Below are positions 1 through 5,910 of a DNA stretch of 7,957 nt, one piece after another. The stretch's first letter is position 1. The number at the start of each line of letters is the position of its first letter. The notes beneath the pieces were generated by a model, which made no database searches, was not told the origin of the DNA, and saw only the letters and a program-made list of their open reading frames with translations. Position numbers and translations under genes: made by a program. This DNA is from Kiloniellaceae bacterium (lineage in GTDB: Bacteria > Pseudomonadota > Alphaproteobacteria > Kiloniellales > Kiloniellaceae): the NCBI GenBank assembly GCA_021776145.1, contig JAJFGM010000386.1:1-7957 (forward strand), in the 5' to 3' direction.

Positions 1-1
1 G

Positions 2-736
2 ACGGGGCCGCCCTGGCAGATCTACAGCCGCCCCTTTGACGCGGCCGAGACGCGGCCTCGCATCGCCATTGTGATCACCGGACTTGGGCTTTCCGAAAAG
101 GCGACGATGGCAGCCATCAAGACCTTGCCGCCGGCGGTGACGCTGTCCTTTACGCCCTACAGCCGCAACCTCAATCAGATCATCGCCCTGGCCCGGGCCA
201 ACGGCCACGAGGTCATGCTCGACCTGCCGATGGAGCCCCTGGCCTTTCCCGACAACGATCCCGGGCCGCGCGCCCTTTTGACCGGCCTTGCCGAGGAAGA
301 AATTCTCTCGCGTCTGGAGTGGGTCTTGGCCCGCGGCAGCGCCTATGTCGGCTTGGCCGGTGTCATGGGGTCGCGATTCACCGGCTCACTACGTCACATG
401 ACCCCGGTTTTGCAGACACTGCGCGACAAGGGCCTGCTGTTTCTCGACAACCGTTCGACGGAGACCAGCGTTTCGGCAATGCTGGCAAGCCAGATGGGCA
501 TGCCCTTTGCCATCAACAACCGCCTTGTCGACGAGCGCCAGGCAAGCCGCGTCGCCATTGATTCCCGCCTCGCCCAGGTCGAGCGGATCGCTCTGGCCGA
601 GGGTGCGGCCGTCGCCATGGCCCGGCCTTTCCCCGTCACCTTCGAACGTCTTCTGGCATGGTTCGCGGACTTCGAAAAGCGCGGTCTGGCGCTCGCCCCG
701 ATCACCGCCCTGGCAAACCGCCAACCGCTGCGCTGA
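2..736 (+). CDS. Divergent polysaccharide deacetylase family protein (DUF610/YibQ type), 5'-truncated
   Basis: The reading frame is open from base 2, so the N-terminus lies outside the window; about 244 residues remain. Visible family features in order are PRIAIVITGLGLS, the first strand of the deacetylase-like barrel; TLPPAVTLSFTPYS; GHEVMLDLPMEP; DPGPRALL; a YVGLAGVMGSRF segment; and GLLFLDNRST. These match the Polysacc_deac_2 family, an envelope family usually exported and found near murein hydrolase or ctpA-type genes. From memory, many family members read IDD in the first strand and NHMG in the later loop. Here these read ITG and AGVMG, so the usual metal ligands appear absent and catalysis is doubtful; I believe other alphaproteobacterial members also carry the TG variant. 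It lies 60 bp before rppH on the same strand and may be cotranscribed. Family assignment is strong, function is inferred. Confidence 0.88.
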   Translation, partial: TGPPWQIYSRPFDAAETRPRIAIVITGLGLSEKATMAAIKTLPPAVTLSFTPYSRNLNQIIALARANGHEVMLDLPMEPLAFPDNDPGPRALLTGLAEEEILSRLEWVLARGSAYVGLAGVMGSRFTGSLRHMTPVLQTLRDKGLLFLDNRSTETSVSAMLASQMGMPFAINNRLVDERQASRVAIDSRLAQVERIALAEGAAVAMARPFPVTFERLLAWFADFEKRGLALAPITALANRQPLR

Positions 737-796
737 GACCGGGCGGCGGGGAAAGCCGGCGCCCCCCATAACTGAAGAACGGGCAGGAACACGGCC

Positions 797-1327
797 ATGA
801 GCGCGCGCAAGGAACACGGCAAGACCAAGTCGAAGAGCGGACCCGGGTCCGCATTGGGCTACCGGCCCTGTGTCGGCATCATGCTGCTGAACGACGCGGG
901 CAAGGTCTTCGTGGCGCGGCGTATCGATACCACGGTGGAAGCCTGGCAGATGCCGCAGGGCGGCATCGATCCCGGCGAGAACCCGCGCGGCGCCGCCCTG
1001 CGCGAACTGGCCGAGGAGATCGGCACCGACAAGGCCGAGATACTGGCCGAAACCGAGGACTGGCTGCGCTACGACCTGCCGCCGGAACTGCTCGGCAAGG
1101 TCTGGCAGGGCCGCTACCGGGGCCAGGATCAAAAATGGCTCGTCATGCGTTTTCTCGGCTGCGACGCCGACATCGATCTCGACACCGAACATCCTGAATT
1201 CGCGGCCTGGAAATGGATCGAGGTCGCGGCGCTGCCCAAGGTCATCGTTCCCTTCAAACGCGACATCTACCGCACACTTGCCGAACGTTACGCCGGCTTG
1301 GCCGCCAAACTGCGCGCACGAAGCTGA
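797..1327 (+). CDS. rppH: RNA pyrophosphohydrolase RppH (Nudix hydrolase)
   Basis: A 176-residue Nudix protein. RppH removes pyrophosphate from 5'-triphosphate RNA in the cytoplasm, which starts 5'-end-dependent mRNA decay. The full Nudix box GX5EX7REUXEEXG is present at residues 55-76, with G55, E61, R69, E70, E73, E74 and G76 in register; the glutamates bind the catalytic metal. GYRPCVGIMLLN (21-32) and WQMPQGGID (50-58) are typical of the RppH/IalA group rather than of other Nudix families. Length fits the alphaproteobacterial orthologues, which have a somewhat longer N-terminus, here a Lys/Ser-rich 1-18. The ATG start is supported by AGGA at 785-788, eight bases upstream. It follows the deacetylase gene and converges on the GST gene with only 35 bp between the stop codons. 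Confidence 0.95.
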   Translation: MSARKEHGKTKSKSGPGSALGYRPCVGIMLLNDAGKVFVARRIDTTVEAWQMPQGGIDPGENPRGAALRELAEEIGTDKAEILAETEDWLRYDLPPELLGKVWQGRYRGQDQKWLVMRFLGCDADIDLDTEHPEFAAWKWIEVAALPKVIVPFKRDIYRTLAERYAGLAAKLRARS

Positions 1328-1362
1328 GGCCACGCGTAACGCAGGGTCAATGGCAGGCGATA

Positions 1363-2004
1363 TCAGGCGGCCGCGGCATCGACCCTACGGTCGTCGCGCG
1401 GCATCAGATCGTAGGGATGGGCCCAGCCCGGCAGTGCCTCAAGTCGCAGCAACCATTGCTGCAGATTGGGCCACTCTTGCGGATCGAGCCCGGCCTGGTC
1501 GATGAACCAGGCATAGCCGCAACAGGCGCAATCGGCGATCGTCGCCTGCGTGCCGACCAGGAACGGCTGTTCGCCTAGCGCGGCGTTGAGAACATCCAGC
1601 GCCTTGCGGCTGCGTTGCTCGAGGAAGTCGAGGACCGCCGGCTCAACGCCCTCGACAAAACGAAGCTGGAAGCGCAAGGCGGCGAGGCTCGGTACAAGGC
1701 GGTTGTTCTCCCAGAACAGCCATTCCGAGATCTGCCGGCGCGCCGCCGTATCGTTGCCGCCGAAACGATCGAAGTGCGCCGACAGATACTGCAGGATGAC
1801 CGCCGACTGCACGACGGCGGTGCCGTCGTGGACCAGCGTCGGCACTTCGCCGTAGCGACTGATCGCACGAAAGTCCGCGGCGTGCTGCGCCCCGGCGAAG
1901 ATATCCACGTGGCGATACTCGAAGGCGCTGCCACAGAGCGCCAGCATCAAGGCCGGCTTGTAGGCGTTGCCGGATTCGAAATTGCCATAGAGCGTGAAGG
2001 TCAT
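1363..2004 (-). CDS. Glutathione S-transferase family protein
   Basis: A 213-residue cytosolic GST. The N-terminal thioredoxin-like domain is seen as MTFTLYGNFESGNAYKP, with a likely active-site Ser11/Asn13 region; GEVPTL with the cis-proline Pro55; and VVQSAVI (64-70), the loop that holds the glutathione gamma-glutamyl group. The C-terminal helical domain carries the T-I-A-D N-capping box at 155-158, a hallmark of the fold. Such enzymes conjugate glutathione to electrophiles or reduce peroxides; the substrate here is unknown. The start lies 16 bp after the stop of the ferritin-like gene on the same strand, so the two are probably one transcript. A GGACAGGG stretch just upstream can serve as a ribosome site, although the spacing is short. 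Family is secure, substrate is not. Confidence 0.9.
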   Translation of the reverse strand: MTFTLYGNFESGNAYKPALMLALCGSAFEYRHVDIFAGAQHAADFRAISRYGEVPTLVHDGTAVVQSAVILQYLSAHFDRFGGNDTAARRQISEWLFWENNRLVPSLAALRFQLRFVEGVEPAVLDFLEQRSRKALDVLNAALGEQPFLVGTQATIADCACCGYAWFIDQAGLDPQEWPNLQQWLLRLEALPGWAHPYDLMPRDDRRVDAAAA

Positions 2005-2020
2005 GTCCCTGTCCGAACGT

Positions 2021-2836
2021 TCAAGCCGCCGCGTAGCGGCGTTGGCGCCATCGCAGGAAACGGTATCCCAGTACCGTCGACCAAGCCGCCAAGCGGCCCC
2101 GCGGGTTGAGTCCGGCCGCCTTCAGGGACATGGCGACGGCGCGCTGCACATGCCTTGAGCGATAGTAGCGATAAGCGCGCGCCATGTAGGCACGCGACCA
2201 GCGCTTGCGGTCGTACGCCTCGCCGTTCCCGTTGGCGGCATAGTAGGCATAGGCCAATTCATCGTCCTCGCTTTCGCCGATACGGCCAAGGGCGACCAAA
2301 AGCCGGCGCAATTTGCCGATATTCTCGGTTTCCAGGTAGCGTTGCAGATGGCTGTAGAAAAGCTTGTAGTGGCGCAGTTCGTCAGCGGCGATGCGCCGGC
2401 AGATTTCCTTCAGAACCGGTTCCTCGCTGGCCTCGGAAAGCGCCGTGTAATAGGACGAGGTCCCGACCTCGACGATACAGCGCGCGACCAGTTCACCGCT
2501 GCGCGAACCGCGCACCGAGGCCTTGGCGTCGAGCGGCAGGGAATAGCCATCGGTGAAGCACTTGAAGCTGGTGTCGAAGTCGAAATCGCAATCGGCCAGG
2601 GCCGCCCAGCGAGCCAGGGCCGCGCCATGCTGGATTTCCTCGGCCGACCAGACCTTGACCGCCGCCTGGAAGGCCTGATCGTCGGGAAAGACACGGAACA
2701 GGTAGGTGGCGTAGTCGGCGGCGTTGTATTCCACCAAGCTGGCCGCCTTGACGACCTTGACCAACTCGCCGTCGAGCTTCGCCGCGTCGAAGTTCTGCCA
2801 AGGGATATCGTCGAGAGTCCAGTGCTTTTCCGACAT
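2021..2836 (-). CDS. Ferritin-like di-iron domain protein
   Basis: A 271-residue soluble protein starting MSEKHWTLDDIPW. The four-helix ferritin-like ligand set is complete: E36 (in VEYNAAD), E67xxH70 (EEIQH), E123 (VEVG) and E153xxH156 (DELRHY). This E/ExxH/E/ExxH pattern is that of carboxylate-bridged di-iron proteins such as ferritin-like oxidases, rubrerythrins and acyl-ACP-desaturase relatives. It could oxidise, hydroxylate or desaturate a substrate, or handle iron or peroxide; the sequence does not decide. Residues 205-271 form an Arg/Tyr-rich extension (RAYMARAYRYYRSRH) outside the core. The start chosen is the internal ATG with AAGGCG about nine bases upstream; a longer frame from base 2950 is possible but its extra 38 residues look unrelated and would cover the likely promoter. 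The GST gene follows, which suggests an oxidative or electrophile stress unit. Confidence 0.8.
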   Translation of the reverse strand: MSEKHWTLDDIPWQNFDAAKLDGELVKVVKAASLVEYNAADYATYLFRVFPDDQAFQAAVKVWSAEEIQHGAALARWAALADCDFDFDTSFKCFTDGYSLPLDAKASVRGSRSGELVARCIVEVGTSSYYTALSEASEEPVLKEICRRIAADELRHYKLFYSHLQRYLETENIGKLRRLLVALGRIGESEDDELAYAYYAANGNGEAYDRKRWSRAYMARAYRYYRSRHVQRAVAMSLKAAGLNPRGRLAAWSTVLGYRFLRWRQRRYAAA

Positions 2837-2889
2837 CAAGCAGCGCCTTGCCAAAACCACGCCGGGGCCGCACGGGAGCGGGCCACGCA

Positions 2890-2918
2890 ACATTAGGGTA
2901 CCGAGCGAAATGCTACAA
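2890..2918 (-). promoter_or_regulatory. Candidate promoter of the ferritin-like/GST unit
   Basis: Reading the minus strand, TTGTAG (2913-2918) and TAATGT (2890-2895) are 17 bp apart, the ideal spacing for a sigma-70 promoter, and the gene start lies about 54 bases downstream of the second box. Each hexamer matches consensus at only three of six positions, so this is a weak call. The first box sits within the inverted repeat at 2911-2929. Confidence 0.3.
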
Positions 2919-2929
2919 AATCTGTAACA
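2911..2929. promoter_or_regulatory. Inverted repeat, possible operator upstream of the ferritin-like gene
   Basis: TGCTACA and TGTAACA flank a 5-base spacer; six of seven positions pair. It lies about 75 bases upstream of the ferritin-like start and covers the candidate -35 box, a usual place for a repressor or redox regulator. The binding protein is unknown; it does not match a Fur box or other site I can name. Confidence 0.35.
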
Positions 2930-2998
2930 TAGCCCTTCGTGTGACTGCAAAGCTTAGTGGCAGCGGCCAGTAGCGGGCATGACAGATAACCAGCCGCC

Positions 2999-3014
2999 AA
3001 GAGCACTCGCTCTT
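2999..3014. repeat. Small perfect hairpin AAGAGC-ACTC-GCTCTT
   Basis: A perfect 6-bp stem with a 4-base loop, in non-coding DNA between divergent genes. No T run follows on either strand, so it is a poor terminator candidate; it may be an operator half-site pair or chance. Confidence 0.3.
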
Positions 3015-3070
3015 AAATGAAGTCAGAAACAAACATCGTTCGGCAGAATTTTAAAACCCAAATTGATCGT

Positions 3071-3103
3071 TTTCCCGGATTTCCCGGATTTCCCGGATTT
3101 CCC
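3071..3103. repeat. 9-bp tandem repeat, TTTCCCGGA x 3.7
   Basis: Three exact copies of TTTCCCGGA at 3071-3079, 3080-3088 and 3089-3097 are followed by a partial TTTCCC to 3103. The array lies about 210 bp upstream of the likely protease start. The period of nine keeps any reading frame through it open, which explains the FPG and GKS repeats in the two unconvincing frames that cross it. Copy number could vary by slippage. Confidence 0.85.
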
Positions 3104-3226
3104 AGCGTAATAGGGCAGTCTAATGAAACTTCGGCCGCAACACTCGAACTGCCTGTTCCATCGACTCGAACCGCCCACACCGTCAAACGTCGGCTGTAAC
3201 GCTAGCGCGTCAGAGGATTGCGGGCA

Positions 3227-3247
3227 GCTATTAGGGTGACTAATAGC
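3227..3247. promoter_or_regulatory. Perfect 7-bp inverted repeat upstream of the protease operon
   Basis: GCTATTA (3227-3233) and TAATAGC (3241-3247) pair perfectly across a 7-base spacer. The repeat ends six bases before a TTGACA hexamer, the position expected of an activator or repressor site for the operon. No regulator gene is seen in the window. Confidence 0.4.
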
Positions 3248-3253
3248 GTCCGA

Positions 3254-3286
3254 TTGACAACCAGTGCGGTTATGTATCAATATTAT
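3254..3286 (+). promoter_or_regulatory. Candidate promoter of the protease-lipoprotein operon
   Basis: TTGACA (3254-3259) is a perfect -35 hexamer. AT-rich DNA follows, but the -10 box is ambiguous: TATCAA at 3275 gives a 15-bp spacer, CAATAT at 3278 gives 18 bp, and TATTAT at 3281 gives 21 bp. Transcription would begin near 3290, which leaves only the ATG at 3312 as a leadered start for the protease. Confidence 0.4.
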
Positions 3287-3311
3287 GCAAGCAAAAAGGA
3301 CGCGCTGGGCT

Positions 3312-4793
3312 ATGCTAAATGTTCCAATCGCCTTCCTGAAAGCACCTGGCATCGGGTTCGATGTAATGAGGCTGACGCCGGACCTGAAAACTCTTTTCCG
3401 AAGCACCAACGTCAACCTCCAAATCAGCGATGCCACTGATCTTGGCGTCTCGTTTCCGGAAAGAAACTGGCGATACACCGGTGCTGTGCAACTCTTGCAC
3501 AACTGGGGGTCTCGCAAACGCCGGAAACCTGGGTTTGTGCTGTTCGACCACACATGGGCGCCAGGTGTGAGTACATCTTACAACGGCCTAATGCCTGACC
3601 CGACAAGACGATCGTTAGCCGTTGTGATGACAAAATCCAGCGTCGTCAGGACAAGGAGTGCTAAAGGCTTATTGCAGGTGGCGGCCCATGAAATTGGACA
3701 CATGCTTAACCTTGGACACCGTGACAGACGAGAGCTGACGATAGGGGGCCAGGATTATTCCTATTCCTCCACCATGGACCAAGCGGGACTTCGCCAAAGT
3801 GATCCAGAGTTAGCATGGCGAACCGCTTTCGCCGAAGCGCGAGCGTTAGCGACCACGCTGGGCCGCCCTACCTATTTTTCGTCTCAAAACGCCGCAACCC
3901 ATGGCTATCCATTTAGCTGGTTCAGTCGACGCAAACTCCACCGTCCGGCACAGAAAGTGCTTCCCTGGGGCGATCCCCACGACACCGCGGCGATGCATGC
4001 GGATTTCGAAGGACACCATGCTATCGATGTCACGCTCGCCGCCGATAACGATCGATGCATGGTTGGCGAAGGGTTGGCCGTAACCGTGACGGTCACGAGT
4101 CTTCAGGACGAACTGACTTTACCCCATAACCTGGATCCTGAATTCGGCAGCGTACTGCTCCATGTTCAACCACCTCGCGGGCAGTCCTATGTCGTTCCGC
4201 CGCGCGTTGTTGGGTCGCCTGGTCGGTCAGTGACGCTACGTGCTGGCGAGCAACACAGCGGTCAGTGTTTTCTCTACGCAGCCCATGATGATGCCATTTT
4301 TTCCCACCCAGGCAGGTATAGACTAAAGGTGATCGTCCTGGATGCTGGTACGTCTTCCAATGAAATTGAAATCGTTGTCGCACCATCTTTCATCTCGGCG
4401 CTTCGTCAGAAACCATTTCGCCGGTTCATCTGCAACGGAATGCCTCCAACTTGGTCTCGGGCAACTCGAGCTTTCGACGAGGTAATACGAGACAAAACCG
4501 CCCCAGCGTCACTGTGCAAACACCTGCAACTAATGCGCGCACGCGGCAACTCAAATCCCGAAACCGCGTTGGAAGCCATCCAGAAAGCGGCCGCATATAC
4601 CCTCTCATCTGTTGAGACCAATGTCGTAACGTTATTTCACGGCGAGTTAGTTGCAAGCAGTAGAGGCTCACGGGAAACACTTGAGAAGTTGATCGACGGG
4701 GCAAGAATTGACGAAACAACCACCCATGCCTTGGGCGTGCTGATTGAGAATCTGGAGAGGGAAAATCACGATGAAGAAGAGTTGGTTTTATAG
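3312..4793 (+). CDS. Metzincin-like zinc metalloprotease with Ig-like and helical C-terminal domains
   Basis: A 493-residue protein that matches no named family I can recall. The segment LNVPIAFLKAPGIGFDV resembles the first strand of metzincin catalytic domains. The zinc site is HEIGHMLNLGH at residues 126-136 (bases 3687-3719): H126, H130 and H136 as ligands and E127 as general base. The usual Gly is Asn133, a variant accepted in the metzincin consensus. Met155, in SYSSTMDQAG, lies 19 residues after the third His and suits a Met-turn. About residues 237-357 are strand-rich and Ig-like (AIDVTLAAD, LAVTVTVTSL, GRYRLKVIVLD); the remainder is mainly helical. No signal peptide or propeptide is seen. 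The ATG at 3312 has AAAAGGA eleven bases upstream; GTG 3264 and ATG 3285 are in-frame alternatives, and a stop at 3255 bars anything longer. The gene overlaps the next by 23 bp. The fold is inferred from motifs; the substrate is unknown. Confidence 0.72.
   Translation: MLNVPIAFLKAPGIGFDVMRLTPDLKTLFRSTNVNLQISDATDLGVSFPERNWRYTGAVQLLHNWGSRKRRKPGFVLFDHTWAPGVSTSYNGLMPDPTRRSLAVVMTKSSVVRTRSAKGLLQVAAHEIGHMLNLGHRDRRELTIGGQDYSYSSTMDQAGLRQSDPELAWRTAFAEARALATTLGRPTYFSSQNAATHGYPFSWFSRRKLHRPAQKVLPWGDPHDTAAMHADFEGHHAIDVTLAADNDRCMVGEGLAVTVTVTSLQDELTLPHNLDPEFGSVLLHVQPPRGQSYVVPPRVVGSPGRSVTLRAGEQHSGQCFLYAAHDDAIFSHPGRYRLKVIVLDAGTSSNEIEIVVAPSFISALRQKPFRRFICNGMPPTWSRATRAFDEVIRDKTAPASLCKHLQLMRARGNSNPETALEAIQKAAAYTLSSVETNVVTLFHGELVASSRGSRETLEKLIDGARIDETTTHALGVLIENLERENHDEEELVL
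4754..4760 (+). promoter_or_regulatory. Ribosome binding site of the first lipoprotein gene
   Basis: GGAGAGG lies ten bases before the ATG at 4771, inside the end of the protease gene. It selects this ATG over the in-frame ATG at 4744, because the shorter protein begins with a normal lipoprotein signal (MKKSW...). The arrangement implies translational coupling. Confidence 0.65.
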
Positions 4794-5910
4794 AAGCGGT
4801 CACGCAGCGGCCACGCTGGCGTCAGCACTTATCCTCGCCAGTTGCTCGACGTTTGATACGGAGTGGATGAGGAGTGATGCCCCAAATCTGAATCTAGAAC
4901 CAAAGGTAGTCGCCCTTGAAGGCATACCATTAACCATGACCAGGCCGGAATTTCTAATTACGCTGATCGGCGAAGGCGAAGATAAGTCGAAACCGAAATA
5001 CAGCCTAAAGGTCAAGTATGTCCCCAACCCGAGTGAACGCTACACTCTGAAAGTCGACCCCAGCGCATTGGCGGATTTGAAGTTCGTAGCTCAACTCGGT
5101 GACAACGGAGAGCTGATAAGTACGACAGGAACAGTGACTGACCGGGTTGCGCCAACAATCAAGGCTATCGGCACTTTCGTCTCAAATGCTGTTTCCTTTG
5201 CCGCCCTTGCGGACGAGACCGGCTCCAAAAGCAAGATTTTCGAGACTCTTGATACGATTCTGCGTTGCAAGTCGGTAGCGGCACGGGTCAACGCGTTCAA
5301 GGATTTCAAAGAGCTAGTTGGACTGTTTCACTATCTCGACGATGTTGAAGAAATTTGCTTAAAGGACGCCCGTACAAAACTGGAAACTGGGGATAACCCA
5401 GACCAGGAACCGGAGAAGTCGGCGATCGCAGCCCTGAAGTCGTTCGTGGAAATGGACGGCACTGTCTGGCGAGCCCGCCATCTGCTTTATCTAGAACGCC
5501 GCATTGCAGCGGCGGAAGTCGGCAATCTACGTGGCGACAACAATGACGTCGAGGCGTTGAAAATCGAATTGTCGAGAACGTTGGGGATAGAGAAACTATA
5601 TAGCAGGCTTCAGGCCCTACGGGCAAAACTGGACAACCTGCCAGAGATTGCAGAAAAGAACGAAGAATCCGTCGCTTACAAGGAATACAATCTAGCTCGT
5701 TTAGAGGCCGATGCGTTGCGCGGAAAGATCAACGCGGCTCGGATACGGGTAATTGATGCCGGCACGGTCAAAGAAGCACCAAAGCCCAAAATCACCGAAA
5801 TCACAGAACAGCCGATAAAAATCAGGACACGCGATTATATCGATGCCTACGAAGCAAATCCGGACCGAAAGGCGCCCCAATACATCGTAGTGATGGAGAA
5901 AGTGCAATGA
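4771..5910 (+). CDS. Lipoprotein with a domain shared by its downstream neighbour and a helical tail
   Basis: A 379-residue predicted lipoprotein of no family I recognise. The start MKKSWFYRSG gives a basic N-region, a hydrophobic stretch (AAATLASALILAS) and lipobox LASC with Cys25 as the lipidated residue, so the mature protein should sit in a membrane facing the periplasm or surface. Residues about 45-145 are strand-rich, with L49xGIP53, YTL (91-93), DNG (111-113) and TDR (123-125), all shared in order with the next protein. Residues 150-335 are rich in Glu, Lys, Ala and Leu and look helical, possibly coiled coil (VEALKIELSRTLGIEKLYSR, ARLEADALRGKI). A short tail follows the KEAPKPK linker, ending YIVVMEKVQ. 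Cys166 and Cys196 could form a disulphide. The gene overlaps the protease by 23 bp and the next gene by 4 bp. Role unknown. Confidence 0.8.
   Translation: MKKSWFYRSGHAAATLASALILASCSTFDTEWMRSDAPNLNLEPKVVALEGIPLTMTRPEFLITLIGEGEDKSKPKYSLKVKYVPNPSERYTLKVDPSALADLKFVAQLGDNGELISTTGTVTDRVAPTIKAIGTFVSNAVSFAALADETGSKSKIFETLDTILRCKSVAARVNAFKDFKELVGLFHYLDDVEEICLKDARTKLETGDNPDQEPEKSAIAALKSFVEMDGTVWRARHLLYLERRIAAAEVGNLRGDNNDVEALKIELSRTLGIEKLYSRLQALRAKLDNLPEIAEKNEESVAYKEYNLARLEADALRGKINAARIRVIDAGTVKEAPKPKITEITEQPIKIRTRDYIDAYEANPDRKAPQYIVVMEKVQ

Larger units (their letters stand above)
2837..3311. other. Divergent intergenic region with repeats and promoter elements
   Basis: This 475-bp stretch separates the minus-strand ferritin-like gene from the plus-strand protease operon and so must carry promoters for both directions. 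It holds two inverted repeats, a small hairpin, a 9-bp tandem repeat and a TTGACA element, each listed on its own. I see no convincing gene. Two open frames cross it (3017-3199 plus, 3023-3553 minus), but neither has a good ribosome site or a recognisable protein. Confidence 0.6.

Noticed and set aside
389..1333. Long minus-strand open frame over the deacetylase and rppH genes
   Set aside because: It is antisense to two well-identified genes. Long shadow frames are common in GC-rich DNA.
2021..2950. Longer 309-residue form of the ferritin-like protein
   Set aside because: The extra 38 N-terminal residues look unrelated to the fold and would cover the probable promoter and operator; the ATG at 2836 has a ribosome site and a normal start.
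3071..3103. CRISPR array
   Set aside because: The repeat is nine bases with no spacers, and no cas genes are present.
3017..3199. Plus-strand 60-residue open frame with FPGFPGFPG
   Set aside because: There is no ribosome site before the ATG, the repeats come from the 9-bp tandem array, and the rest has no recognisable protein character.
3023..3553. Minus-strand 176-residue open frame with GKSGKSGKSGK
   Set aside because: It runs antisense through the start of the protease gene, and its lysine-serine repeats are again the 9-bp array in another frame. No family features.
4744..4770. Earlier start for the first lipoprotein (MRIWRGKIT extension)
   Set aside because: The ATG at 4771 has GGAGAGG at good spacing and gives a standard lipoprotein signal; the extension adds nothing to it.
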